Shown in pieces: positions 1-6,854 of a stretch of DNA of 22,372 nt. The notes under the pieces were generated by a model. That model did no database searches and was not told where the DNA came from. It was given only the letters and a program-made list of their open reading frames with translations. How positions within the stretch are numbered: the stretch's first letter is position 1; the number at the start of each line of letters is the position of its first letter. The position numbers and the translations under genes were made by a program. Source of the DNA: CAJBLF01 sp964495825 (lineage in GTDB: Bacteria > Patescibacteriota > Gracilibacteria > Absconditabacterales > Absconditicoccaceae); NCBI GenBank assembly GCA_964495825.1, contig CAZBWI010000046.1:1-22372 (forward strand), written 5' to 3'.

Positions 1-15
1 TTTTTTTCATTTCTT

Positions 16-105
16 TGTCAGTATAGATAAATGTCATCTTTTATTTTGTTAAGGATAAATCCTTAACAATTTTACTGACATTTCTATTTTTGCCTAGTAC
101 TGACA
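16..105. repeat. Left-edge repeat cluster: ACTGACA boxes around a palindrome
   Basis: ACTGACA occurs at 74-80 and 99-105, with TTTCTATTTTTGCCTAGT between the two copies. The reverse-complement form TGTCAGT lies at 16-22, with a partial copy (TGTCA) at 32-36. A perfect 10-bp inverted repeat (46-55 / 60-69, TTGTTAAGGA, loop TAAA) sits between the two orientations and is followed by TTTT at 70-73, so it could also act as a terminator. A closely related pair of boxes lies in opposite orientation at 22255-22287. Paired boxes of this kind resemble the multi-box ends of some insertion sequences, but no transposase is visible here. The minus strand reads ATG AAA AAA off the left edge from position 10, which is too short to call. 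Confidence 0.5.
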
Positions 106-195
106 TTTTAACCTTGCTGTGACATAGGAAAAATTTGCAAAATTATCGAAAAACAATATACTTAAGAGTGATTTATATTGTTGTATACCAACGCA

Positions 196-1086
196 ATGGT
201 AAACAAAAAAGAAAGACCAATGGAAGACTGACAACTATCATCCGTCAAAAAAGACTTCTTTTTTGAAGTAAACGATGATATGTCCGATGATCCAAAAGAA
301 GCTAAAACATCCGAGTTTCTCTTCAGTACAGATTCCCTTTCCGGCTACGGTTTGGATTTGGTTTTTGATCTCGTCAAGGAAGCTGGATTTGATGGACTAG
401 ATCTTGCTATCTGGAAAAATTTTGATGCCTGGAAAGTTGATTACGTCAAAAAACTTTCTGAGAAGTATGAGCTTCCAGTAAGAGTTATCCAGACTTCAGA
501 TAATCTCAATGACAAAGAAATCACCAGAGCTATAGATCTTTGCTACGAATTGCACGCTGATACTATCGCTATCAATGCACCTAAATTTTTCAATTTCAAA
601 GCATTCAATTTTATCACTGATAATATCCTCAGATGGAGAAAAGAACACAAAGCTATCCATTTTACGATTATCAATCCTGAGGATTCAAGTATGTTTGCAC
701 TTCCTATTCCTAGATACAGATTTAGCAATATGGTAGAGATCGTAAAAAAATATCTTTGCTATATCGGGTTGGATATCTCTAATCTTAATTCTGATGAATT
801 TGAATCTGATTTTATGAGAAAGATGAAAGACTTTTTACCATATATTTCTACTATTTATGTCTCCGACAAGACAAGAGTTGGTGAAGGTCATGTATTGCTT
901 GGTGAAGGCGTACTAAAGCTTCCTACCTTCTTCAAAAAACTCAAAGAATATGGATACAATCGTTATCTCAGTACTAAAATCAAAATAGCAAAAAACGATC
1001 TTGCTGATTCTGATAAAGTAAAACTCATCCTCAAAAAAGCGAGAAAGTATTTACAAGAAAATTATGAGGAAGCACAACTTGATTAA
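196..1086 (+). CDS. Sugar phosphate isomerase/epimerase-like TIM-barrel protein
   Basis: A 296-residue protein if it starts at the ATG at 196, with one UGA-Gly at 229-231. If the ATG at 280 is used it is 268 residues and contains no UGA. The alternating beta/alpha pattern (a GFDGLDL strand, LPVRVIQTSD, ADTIAIN, LPYISTIYVSD and a late GEG..LGEGVLKL segment) fits the xylose-isomerase-like TIM barrel (AP endonuclease 2 / sugar isomerase-epimerase superfamily). Such proteins usually act on sugars or sugar phosphates with a bound divalent metal. Two places where the family normally has metal ligands look altered: the usual D-x-x-H reads LDISN, and the usual H-x-K-D reads YVSD. The enzyme may therefore be divergent or non-catalytic. 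No clear ribosome binding site separates the two starts. The substrate cannot be told from sequence. A strong hairpin follows the gene at 1135-1163. Confidence 0.6.
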
Positions 1087-1134
1087 AAAAACATTAGACA
1101 ATTTTTCTCTTTCGCGGAAGACAAAACATAGACG

Positions 1135-1163
1135 AAAAGTAGCTATATTCCTTAGCTACTTTT
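1135..1163. terminator. Bidirectional terminator hairpin between convergent genes
   Basis: A perfect 11-bp stem (1135-1145 / 1153-1163, AAAAGTAGCTA) has a 7-nt loop and T runs reading out in both directions. It lies between the plus-strand TIM-barrel gene and the minus-strand small ORF, so it can end both transcripts. Confidence 0.75.
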
Positions 1164-1204
1164 ATCAATCATTAGGATATTTTTAGTTGCGAAGTGTTTG
1201 TGTA

Positions 1205-1405
1205 TTATTTATTTGAATTTTTTTTAGATTTGAAGATATAGAATAATACAATAAACGGAAATGCTAATATTTTTTTGATATTCGGTTTGATCCGGAGAAA
1301 TGCAGGATATTCTTTAAATAGCATCCTGAGAAAACTTCCGAATTTATTCGTCTCCTTGTGTGAATCGAATGGAAAGATTAGTAAATCTCGAAGAAACTTA
1401 AACAT
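1205..1405 (-). CDS. Small hypothetical protein, basic and hydrophobic
   Basis: A 66-residue ORF with ATG start and TAA stop and no UGA. It is rich in Phe, Lys and Leu, with a hydrophobic stretch near the C-terminus (ILAFPFIVLFYIF) followed by a lysine-rich tail (KSKKNSNK), so it could be a single-pass membrane or membrane-associated peptide. It lies 69 bases downstream of trigger factor on the same strand, behind a short repetitive purine/pyrimidine stretch (1424-1474). I do not recognise a family. It could equally be the remnant C-terminus of a larger gene, or not be a gene. It ends 41 bases before the bidirectional hairpin, which would terminate it. Confidence 0.4.
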   Translation of the reverse strand: MFKFLRDLLIFPFDSHKETNKFGSFLRMLFKEYPAFLRIKPNIKKILAFPFIVLFYIFKSKKNSNK

Positions 1406-1474
1406 ACACTCTACTTCTTTATAGGGTAAAAGGTGAAAGGTAAAAGGTTATCCCTTTTCCCTTATTCCTTTTTT

Positions 1475-2710
1475 TTAATGTTTGTGCGGATTTTTGGTCT
1501 TACTGGTATCGCCCTTGACGAGCTTATCGTAAATTTTCTGTTCTACTGCGAAGTGTGCTGAATTATTTCGATCGACATCAAGGTTGAGTAACTGGGTAAA
1601 TTTCTGGAGGATGAAGAATTTTTCTAAACTCTCTTCTGCAGCTTGTTTGATATCTTCTAAGAATGCCTTAGCTTTTTCATCTCCCATTTTTTTGAAATAT
1701 TCGTCCATTTTGTCTTTTCATCACAATCTCTTCTCCAAATTCTGCATCCTAGATTTGAGTTCTTCGTTGACGAGTGTCTGTGGTATGATGACTTTCAGGG
1801 ATTTATTTCTTATTGATGCTAAGAGTTCTTCTATTTTCTTGATAAGTTCCTGATCGTATTTTTGATGTTCTATAGATTCTTTGATATATGCGATGAGATC
1901 ATCCTGATTCTGTAATTTCGTATCATCTCAGAAAAGTTTTTTGAGCATCTCAGGTGTCATTTCTGGTAAGACAATTTTTTTTATGTCTTTGACGGTAAGT
2001 TTGATCTTTTCTGTTTTGATATCGGTTTTTTTGTTATGAAATACGGGAGGTAATTTTTTTTCATCATGAGCGAGCTCGAAGCTTTCATCCTTTTTTTTGT
2101 CGATGAAAGTTTTTGGAAAAAATGGATCTTCATTGAATTCCTGTTCTCCTACATAGGTATGTCCGGTATGGACGACTTTGCCTTCTTTGTCCAAGTATTC
2201 AAGTGCTATCTTGGAGATGGTATCGAGCTGGATGCTGTCCGTATCTTGATAGTCAGCATATTGTTTTTTGATATTCATCAAGGTTCCATCAATTTCTTCT
2301 TGAGTTGCGGTATTATCGATAGGAGTGATAGAAACTTTTTCCCGATCATTATTGATAACTTCTACTTCCGGGAACATATCGAGTTTGAGATCAACGATAG
2401 TATTCTCTCCTTTTTTCTCCTGTTTGAGATCGTATGGCTCCCCTATCAATTTAAGGTCTGGTTGTTCTTTTAATATTTCCTGGAGTCCCATATTTATGAG
2501 CTTCTCGTATATTCCGATCTCTATATATTCCGGTTTCACGTTCTTTTCGACCATATCAAGTGGCACTGCTCCTTTCCTGAAACCAGGTGCTTCATACTCC
2601 TTCTGAAATTCCTTGAGTATAACAAGCTTTGCATCTTCGTATTCCTTCGGTGTGATCGTAAGCTGAATCTCATAATTGGCATGTGTTCATTTTTTTACTT
2701 TTTTTTCCAT
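1475..2710 (-). CDS. tig: Trigger factor (ribosome-associated chaperone)
   Basis: A 411-residue protein read through at least four UGA-Gly codons (for example 2687-2689, 1928-1930 and a pair near 1717-1722). Trigger factor binds the ribosome exit tunnel and shelters nascent chains. The N-terminal ribosome-binding domain ends in the signature motif GFRKGAVP at about residues 43-50. A middle FKBP-like region (KVVHTGHTYVGEQEF) follows, and the C-terminal arm contains the family-typical stretch LVNEELKSRMQNLEKRLGG. The start at 2708-2710 (MEKKVKK) is the first in-frame ATG and gives the usual N-terminal strand NYEIQLTITPKEYEDA. Without recoding, the gene breaks into a middle and a C-terminal piece. 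The length is close to the family norm of about 430. It has no convincing Shine-Dalgarno and no strong terminator of its own. Family assignment is firm. Confidence 0.93.
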
Positions 2711-2818
2711 AATAACAAAAAAATATATATAAAACTAACTGATTCCTATGTATGGAAACCTGCTCCGATTTCAACTGTATTTGAATCATTACCGGAATTT
2801 CTTCTCTTGTCATGGCTT

Positions 2819-2925
2819 CATTCCCCTTCTTTCGTGTTTACGTCATTCCCGCGAAAGCGGTAATCCATATAAAGCAAACTGGATTCCCTTTTTCAAGGGA
2901 ATGACGTGATGAAGTATGGGGAATG
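2819..2925. repeat. Nested inverted-repeat element (REP/MITE-like)
   Basis: The outer arms are CATTCCCC (2819-2826) and GGGGAATG (2918-2925). The inner arms are CGTCATTCCC (2841-2850) and GGGAATGACG (2897-2906). Inside these are two tight hairpins: CCGC-GAAA-GCGG (2849-2860) and ATTCCCTT-TTTC-AAGGGAAT (2883-2902). The ATTCCC-N8-GGTAAT core resembles the dRS3-type repeats described in Neisseria (ATTCCC-N8-GGGAAT) and similar repeats elsewhere. No coding capacity, so if mobile it would need a helper enzyme. Confidence 0.65.
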
Positions 2926-3033
2926 AGGTAACTATGATGTAGATATTACCCACCCCGCTTTGCGGGATAATTTCGATGTCGTAAAAACCCTCATTTCATT
3001 TCGGCTTTTTACTGCGTCTCAAATCATTTTCTG

Positions 3034-3090
3034 AAATGAAAATATACATCCTCCTTCAAAAATGGGTTTAGTTTTTGATTGAAGGATGTA
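3034..3090. repeat. Long imperfect hairpin, copy 1 of a dispersed repeat
   Basis: The arms TACATCCTCCTTCAAAAA (3045-3062) and TTTTTGATTGAAGGATGTA (3072-3090) pair with small bulges around a short loop. The preceding bases (TGAAATGAAAAT) match the segment TGAAACGAAATT before the second copy at 6616-6660. The two copies share the arm words TTCAATCAAAAA and TTTTTGAAGGA once orientation is allowed for. It is likely a dispersed non-coding repeat. Confidence 0.55.
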
Positions 3091-3202
3091 TAGCTGCTAT
3101 CACAATAATTCCTCATTACATGTCGGACTTATTTGGATAGCAACTACAATTTCTACCACACAAAAACATTCAATACTTCATGTTTTTATTGGGTCTCAAA
3201 TG

Positions 3203-3233
3203 AAAAAAACCCTCCCAGTAATAACTGGAAGGG
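3203..3233 (-). terminator. Rho-independent terminator of the T9SS-type gene
   Basis: Arms at 3210-3219 and 3224-3233 (CCCTCCCAGT / ACTGGAAGGG, one mismatch) enclose the loop AATA. Read on the minus strand the hairpin is followed directly by a run of seven T (3203-3209). It is about 65 bases past the stop of the minus-strand gene ending at 3297. Confidence 0.75.
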
Positions 3234-3242
3234 ATGGTGCAA

Positions 3243-3294
3243 CTCGCTTTGGGGAGTGTTATTGTCTTGGGGCCAAAACAACAACAAAGCGAGG
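3243..3294 (-). other. Large hairpin directly after the T9SS-type gene
   Basis: CTCGCTTTG (3243-3251) pairs perfectly with CAAAGCGAG (3286-3294). Inside, TTGTCTTGG and CCAAAACAA pair with one mismatch around GGCC. The structure starts two bases past the stop codon and precedes the terminator, so it probably belongs to the transcript's 3' end (RNA stability or termination). It could also be part of the repeat array in this gap. Confidence 0.5.
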
Positions 3295-3296
3295 TC

Positions 3297-4853
3297 TTAG
3301 TTTTTGATGAATATCTTCTGTTTCTGTCCTCTTCTATCATCGGCGATTATGCGGATGATATAGATCCCTTGCGAAAGGAAATTCACATCCAACACATTCG
3401 TGTTGCGTTCAGTCAGGACTACCTGATCGAACAGAGTGATCACTTCGAGAGAGAAATCTTCGAGATCAGTATCGATATTCACTACATCATGAGCTGGATT
3501 GGGATAGATCTGGAACGATTCCGGTATAAAATGCTGCACTGCCGTAACCAATGAATCTTGCGCTACCCAGTTACTTTTGACAACGACGTTGGCTTTGGAG
3601 CCATCGCAGTCCGGGGTTTCAAATCCCACAAAGTACTTCACAAAAGCCGGGTTGGGGCTTGCATAATTGTACATGTAGATGTTCCCGGGAACTGAGGCGA
3701 TTTGGGTTACTACGTTGTTACCATCGATGCCGTACAGGAAGTAATCCGCTACCGTGAGCCCTTGATATGCACTCCAGCTGAATCCATAGGTATTACCCAA
3801 AGGATCGTAAGAAGATATCAAGGTGATCGTGGTATGAGGAGACGACTTCGTCGATTCATTTCCACAGCTATCCAACAATGCTATGCGATAGCTATTGCTA
3901 TTGGACTGAGGAGTGGAATTTACATCTATGAATTTGGTTGTTCCTGCAGGCACTGTGCCGATCAGATTCCAGACATTCAAAGATACTTCTTTGTAGATCT
4001 TTACCGAGTCAGCATTGCCAGGAAGATTATCTGTCCAATTGATGCTGTTCTTCCACGTCGCCGTGTCGAACTCAACAAAACATACTTCTTCCGGTGTGGG
4101 GATCAGTGCAGTGATGAGGATGGTATCCACGCCACTGCAACCGTTGTTATCTACGAGGGATATCCAGTAGCTGCCGGTAGTGTCGACCGTGATGGTCGGG
4201 GTAGATTCGCCTGTGGACCATTGATAGGTAACCACATTCGTACTTCCGGGATCCAGCACAGTGCTCGAACCCCAGCAGAAGGTCTGGTCAGCTCCGAGGT
4301 TCGGAGCATTGGGGTTGTTATAACTTATAGTCTTGCTATACACGCCAGTTCCACATGTATTGGTTACTGTAACCGTGTATGTTCCTGGTGTTGTAGCATC
4401 GTACCATACCGTAGTAGCTCCTGTCGACCATTGATAACTTGATGCAGGATTTTCTGCGTTCAGTTCAATCAAAAAGTTTGTTGTGCAAACGCTCGTGTCA
4501 TTGACCATACTTGCTGGTTCGTAAGGAATAGAAACAAGATAGATATATATGTGTTTCCATGCTCCTAATTCGTCAGAATAGAATCTCCAATGCCCCTGAT
4601 TATTACTTGTTACAAAGACAGAGTCTGGGCCGTCTATGGTTTGTGAAGAAGGATCCATCCATCTGACACCTGTATGTCCAATAGGACAATGCATCATAAC
4701 GCTGTCGTTTGCACTACTACAGATCTGGTGGTTTTCTGTGCTTGTGTTTGCAACCACATAAATGGTGTCTATCACCGTAGCTGACACTTGTGATATGCAA
4801 GCTACCATAAAAAAGAACACCAGCATCAAAAAGGTTTTTTTTTGTGTTTTCAT
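3297..4853 (-). CDS. Secreted Ig-like-repeat protein with T9SS C-terminal sorting domain
   Basis: A 518-residue protein. It has a signal peptide (basic MKTQKK, then a hydrophobic core, with likely cleavage after VSA near residue 25). A Cys-containing ectodomain follows, with at least two Ig/PKD-type modules marked by YQWSTG and GTYTVTV/GSYWISL strands (about residues 125-250). Further beta-sandwich-like sequence comes next (FSWSAYQGLTVADYFLYG). The C-terminal domain of about 75 residues begins FQIYPNPAHDVVNI and ends QGIYIIRI...KIFIKN. That last part is the type IX secretion (Por secretion tail, type A) signature of Bacteroidetes, which directs export through the outer membrane and surface attachment. 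None of its roughly 30 glycines is encoded by UGA, and its codons are richer in G/C than those of the neighbours. This suggests recent transfer from a standard-code Bacteroidetes donor. It has its own promoter and terminator. No T9SS machinery gene is in view. An assembly chimera is the main alternative. Confidence 0.85.
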   Translation of the reverse strand: MKTQKKTFLMLVFFFMVACISQVSATVIDTIYVVANTSTENHQICSSANDSVMMHCPIGHTGVRWMDPSSQTIDGPDSVFVTSNNQGHWRFYSDELGAWKHIYIYLVSIPYEPASMVNDTSVCTTNFLIELNAENPASSYQWSTGATTVWYDATTPGTYTVTVTNTCGTGVYSKTISYNNPNAPNLGADQTFCWGSSTVLDPGSTNVVTYQWSTGESTPTITVDTTGSYWISLVDNNGCSGVDTILITALIPTPEEVCFVEFDTATWKNSINWTDNLPGNADSVKIYKEVSLNVWNLIGTVPAGTTKFIDVNSTPQSNSNSYRIALLDSCGNESTKSSPHTTITLISSYDPLGNTYGFSWSAYQGLTVADYFLYGIDGNNVVTQIASVPGNIYMYNYASPNPAFVKYFVGFETPDCDGSKANVVVKSNWVAQDSLVTAVQHFIPESFQIYPNPAHDVVNIDTDLEDFSLEVITLFDQVVLTERNTNVLDVNFLSQGIYIIRIIADDRRGQKQKIFIKN

Positions 4854-4897
4854 GTTTGTATTTTTTTAATTTTTTTTCTTTTGTTTTGTTGAAAATA

Positions 4898-4925
4898 TAT
4901 ATACAGATTTACCCCAAAAAGTCAA
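4898..4925 (-). promoter_or_regulatory. Sigma70-type promoter of the T9SS-type gene
   Basis: On the minus strand, TTGACT (4920-4925) and TATATA (4898-4903) are separated by 16 bases, about 45 bases upstream of the ATG at 4853. The leader between is A/T-rich and has no Shine-Dalgarno. The position suggests the gene is transcribed independently of the adhesin upstream. Confidence 0.5.
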
Positions 4926-4974
4926 TCTTATATCGATGATTGTCTGGTATGTTTGCAGTATGTTTAAAAATGAT

Positions 4975-6513
4975 TTAATCTAATCTTTTTCGCGTATTGC
5001 TTGGCCCGCATCCGTAGAACCCAACTCCGTCATAGATGATGGTTCCTGGATTCTCTGATCCACAGCTTCCTCATGAAGTTACGGCGGAAGACCATATTTC
5101 TAATTCTGTTTTTTCGGCCTTGAGTTTGCCACTCGCGATAATATCTGTCGAATTTATGCCTCATAGTGCATTCAACGACCCTCTTATGACACTTGTCCCA
5201 TTTACATCCAATAATGCTTGCGGATCATTTGTATTGATCCCCATTCATCACATATCCGGACGACTCCCCCAAGGGACATTGACAATAAACGTTCATGTCT
5301 TTATCGATATAAAATCTGTCGTAGTATCACTATTCCGGACAAATGAGTTGTTGCTATTCGCTTTTGCATTTACTCCTGCAGCAAAACTATATTTAGCATT
5401 ATTTATCCCATTAGTAAATCAACCAGGTATAGTGGAAAAATCCGATTTTCATGTTATGATATTACTATCTCCTCAACCGATAAATGCTTTAATTGAATCA
5501 TATATTTTATTACCATATCATCATCAGATAAACGAATAATTCGAAGTAATAATCTTGTTTGTTATTCCTCATACTACGCTTGAATAATCTCCATAGATTT
5601 TGTTTTCTGCTTTAATTTCTCCTCCTCATCCTATAAAGGATCAGGTTCCATTGATCTGATTATATGCTCCTCCCACTATCGATGCTTGTTTACCTGTAAC
5701 AGTATTTCCCAATCCTCATCATACAAAAGAGAGATTTCATGTTATGCCATTCCCAGATCCTCATCCTATGCTTGAATGTGTACCGATGATATTATTACTA
5801 TAATCCCCTGCAATGAAATTTCCTATCACTTGCAAAGGAGCTTTAGGTCCTGTCGTTCCGATACCGACTTCTCCTGTGGGTATGATGCTGAGAAATTGAT
5901 TCAATCCTGGAATACCGATATAGAAGATATCTGGAAAGGAATCCCCTCCTACTGTCCATGTTCTTGCGGTATTTTTGAAATTGATATTCGCCGCCTTATC
6001 TGCTGCAAGTTCCTCTATATATACATCTGTTTCTCATGAGCTCACGATATGAAGCTTGCCACTAGTAGGTGCTGCGCCGATTCCTACGTTGCCTGCATTG
6101 AGGTTCCGAATATCTGATAAATTATCTCCGGTCCGGTGTCCGTCTCCGGTTCCTCCTCCGCCTCCTCCTGTCGATCATGAAACGACGAGATGATCAGTAG
6201 TTGCATACATAAGCGTATTATTATCGTTCAATACCAATACCTTACCAGAAAAATTTCCTGCATCGCTTAAATTACTAATACGTGTATTTCATATTCCGTC
6301 ATAATTGATATCTCGATATTCTGTTCCGCTGGCTGTGCCATCGCTGGTGATGGTCACTCTTCCTATTGTCTGATGAGCATTATCTATCGATGACGGGATG
6401 GTGATCTGTGCAAGTGTTATGACAGAGGCAAATCCCATGACAATCGTCAAAAAGAGCAGAATAAGATTCTTTATAGAGAGATTATTACTATTTAGATTAT
6501 GAACACTAAACAT
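4975..6513 (-). CDS. Glycine-rich YadA-head/tail-fibre-like surface adhesin, UGA-rich
   Basis: A 512-residue protein visible only with UGA=Gly; about 20 in-frame UGA codons lie along it, including one triple and several pairs. Residues 1-35 form an N-terminal signal/anchor (NLILLFLTIVMGFASVITLAQ). A run of glycines (GGGGGGTGDG) makes a flexible linker near residue 118. A fibre-like segment follows with the motif VGIGTTGPKAPLQVIGNF. Next come at least six repeats of the form S-x-I/V-GGG-x-GN-x-I/V-x-G (SIGGGSGNGITG, FVGGGLGNTVTG), as in the left-handed beta-roll head of YadA-type trimeric adhesins and some phage tail fibres. The C-terminal end, GTIIYDGVGFYGCG, has two Cys in the last 40 residues and looks like a small capping module. 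The probable role is cell-surface attachment. No YadA beta-barrel anchor is present, so anchoring would be by the N-terminal helix. It lies upstream of the T9SS-type gene on the same strand, but the two have separate promoters. Confidence 0.8.
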
Positions 6514-6615
6514 AGTATTAGCTTATAGACTAAAGTATAAATCTTCAAGCTTATGACTTATATCAAGTATACCCGTAAATGCCAAAAAATGCAAATTTCT
6601 GAAACGAAATTTTTC

Positions 6616-6660
6616 CATTCTTCAATCAAAAACACTGAAACGTATTTTTGAAGGATTATG
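6616..6660. repeat. Long imperfect hairpin, copy 2 of a dispersed repeat
   Basis: The arm CATTCTTCAATCAAAAAC (6616-6633) pairs with GTATTTTTGAAGGATTATG (6642-6660). It is related in arm sequence and in preceding bases to the hairpin at 3034-3090. Both lie in gaps beside minus-strand surface-protein genes. Confidence 0.5.
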
Positions 6661-6754
6661 TACATTTTTTACTCACCTACATCCCCTCTGAAACAAAAGG
6701 GACTATTACCATTCCTTTATTTTAGAGGAAGGGTTGGGGATGGAGTAATTACGC

Positions 6755-6782
6755 TTGATATTAGAGTCTATATTACTACTAT
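6755..6782 (+). promoter_or_regulatory. Possible infB promoter
   Basis: TTGATA (6755-6760) and TACTAT (6777-6782) have a 16-base spacer, with the infB ATG 73 bases downstream. Each box matches the sigma70 consensus at four of six positions, so this is tentative. Confidence 0.35.
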
Positions 6783-6854
6783 ATTCGCACATTTTTATCT
6801 TTTTAGATAAAAACGACGTTACTTCGCATCTTATTTTACGTTATTTTCTATTCT

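Larger units (their letters stand above)
2711..3296. other. Gene-free region packed with inverted repeats
   Basis: This 586-base stretch separates tig from the T9SS-type gene and holds no credible coding region in either code. It contains a nested inverted-repeat element (2819-2925), a small hairpin (2954-2966: CCCGC TTT GCGGG), paired arms TCATTTCA/TGAAATGA (2991-2998 / 3032-3039), a long hairpin that recurs at 6616-6660, and two hairpins just after the stop codon of the gene at 3297. GC content is visibly higher in the repeats than in the flanking A/T runs. Short open frames here coincide with these palindromes and look spurious. Confidence 0.7.
6514..6854. other. Divergent intergenic region between adhesin and infB
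   Basis: These 341 bases hold no gene. They must contain the start signals of both the minus-strand adhesin and plus-strand infB. Visible elements are the second copy of the dispersed hairpin (6616-6660), a possible infB promoter (6755-6782) and a perfect 9-bp hairpin (TTTTTATCT 6792-6800 / AGATAAAAA 6805-6813) in the infB leader that has no T-tract after it. A convincing promoter for the adhesin was not identified. Confidence 0.6.

Noticed and set aside
3702..4442. 246-residue plus-strand ORF
   Set aside because: Antisense to the T9SS-type gene. Its composition is unlike a natural protein (Arg/Ile/Cys-rich), while the minus frame has clear domains.
4800..4853. Lipoprotein signal (MVAC) in the T9SS-type protein
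   Set aside because: The residues before Cys fit the lipobox poorly, and a better signal peptidase I site (VSA) follows. T9SS cargo normally uses the latter.
5036..5539. 167-residue plus-strand ORF
   Set aside because: Mirror of the UGA-rich adhesin. It has no family features, and the minus frame is continuous under code 25.
4975..6513. Prophage tail-fibre gene
   Set aside because: It has an N-terminal membrane anchor and no other phage gene lies in the window, so a cellular adhesin is the simpler reading.
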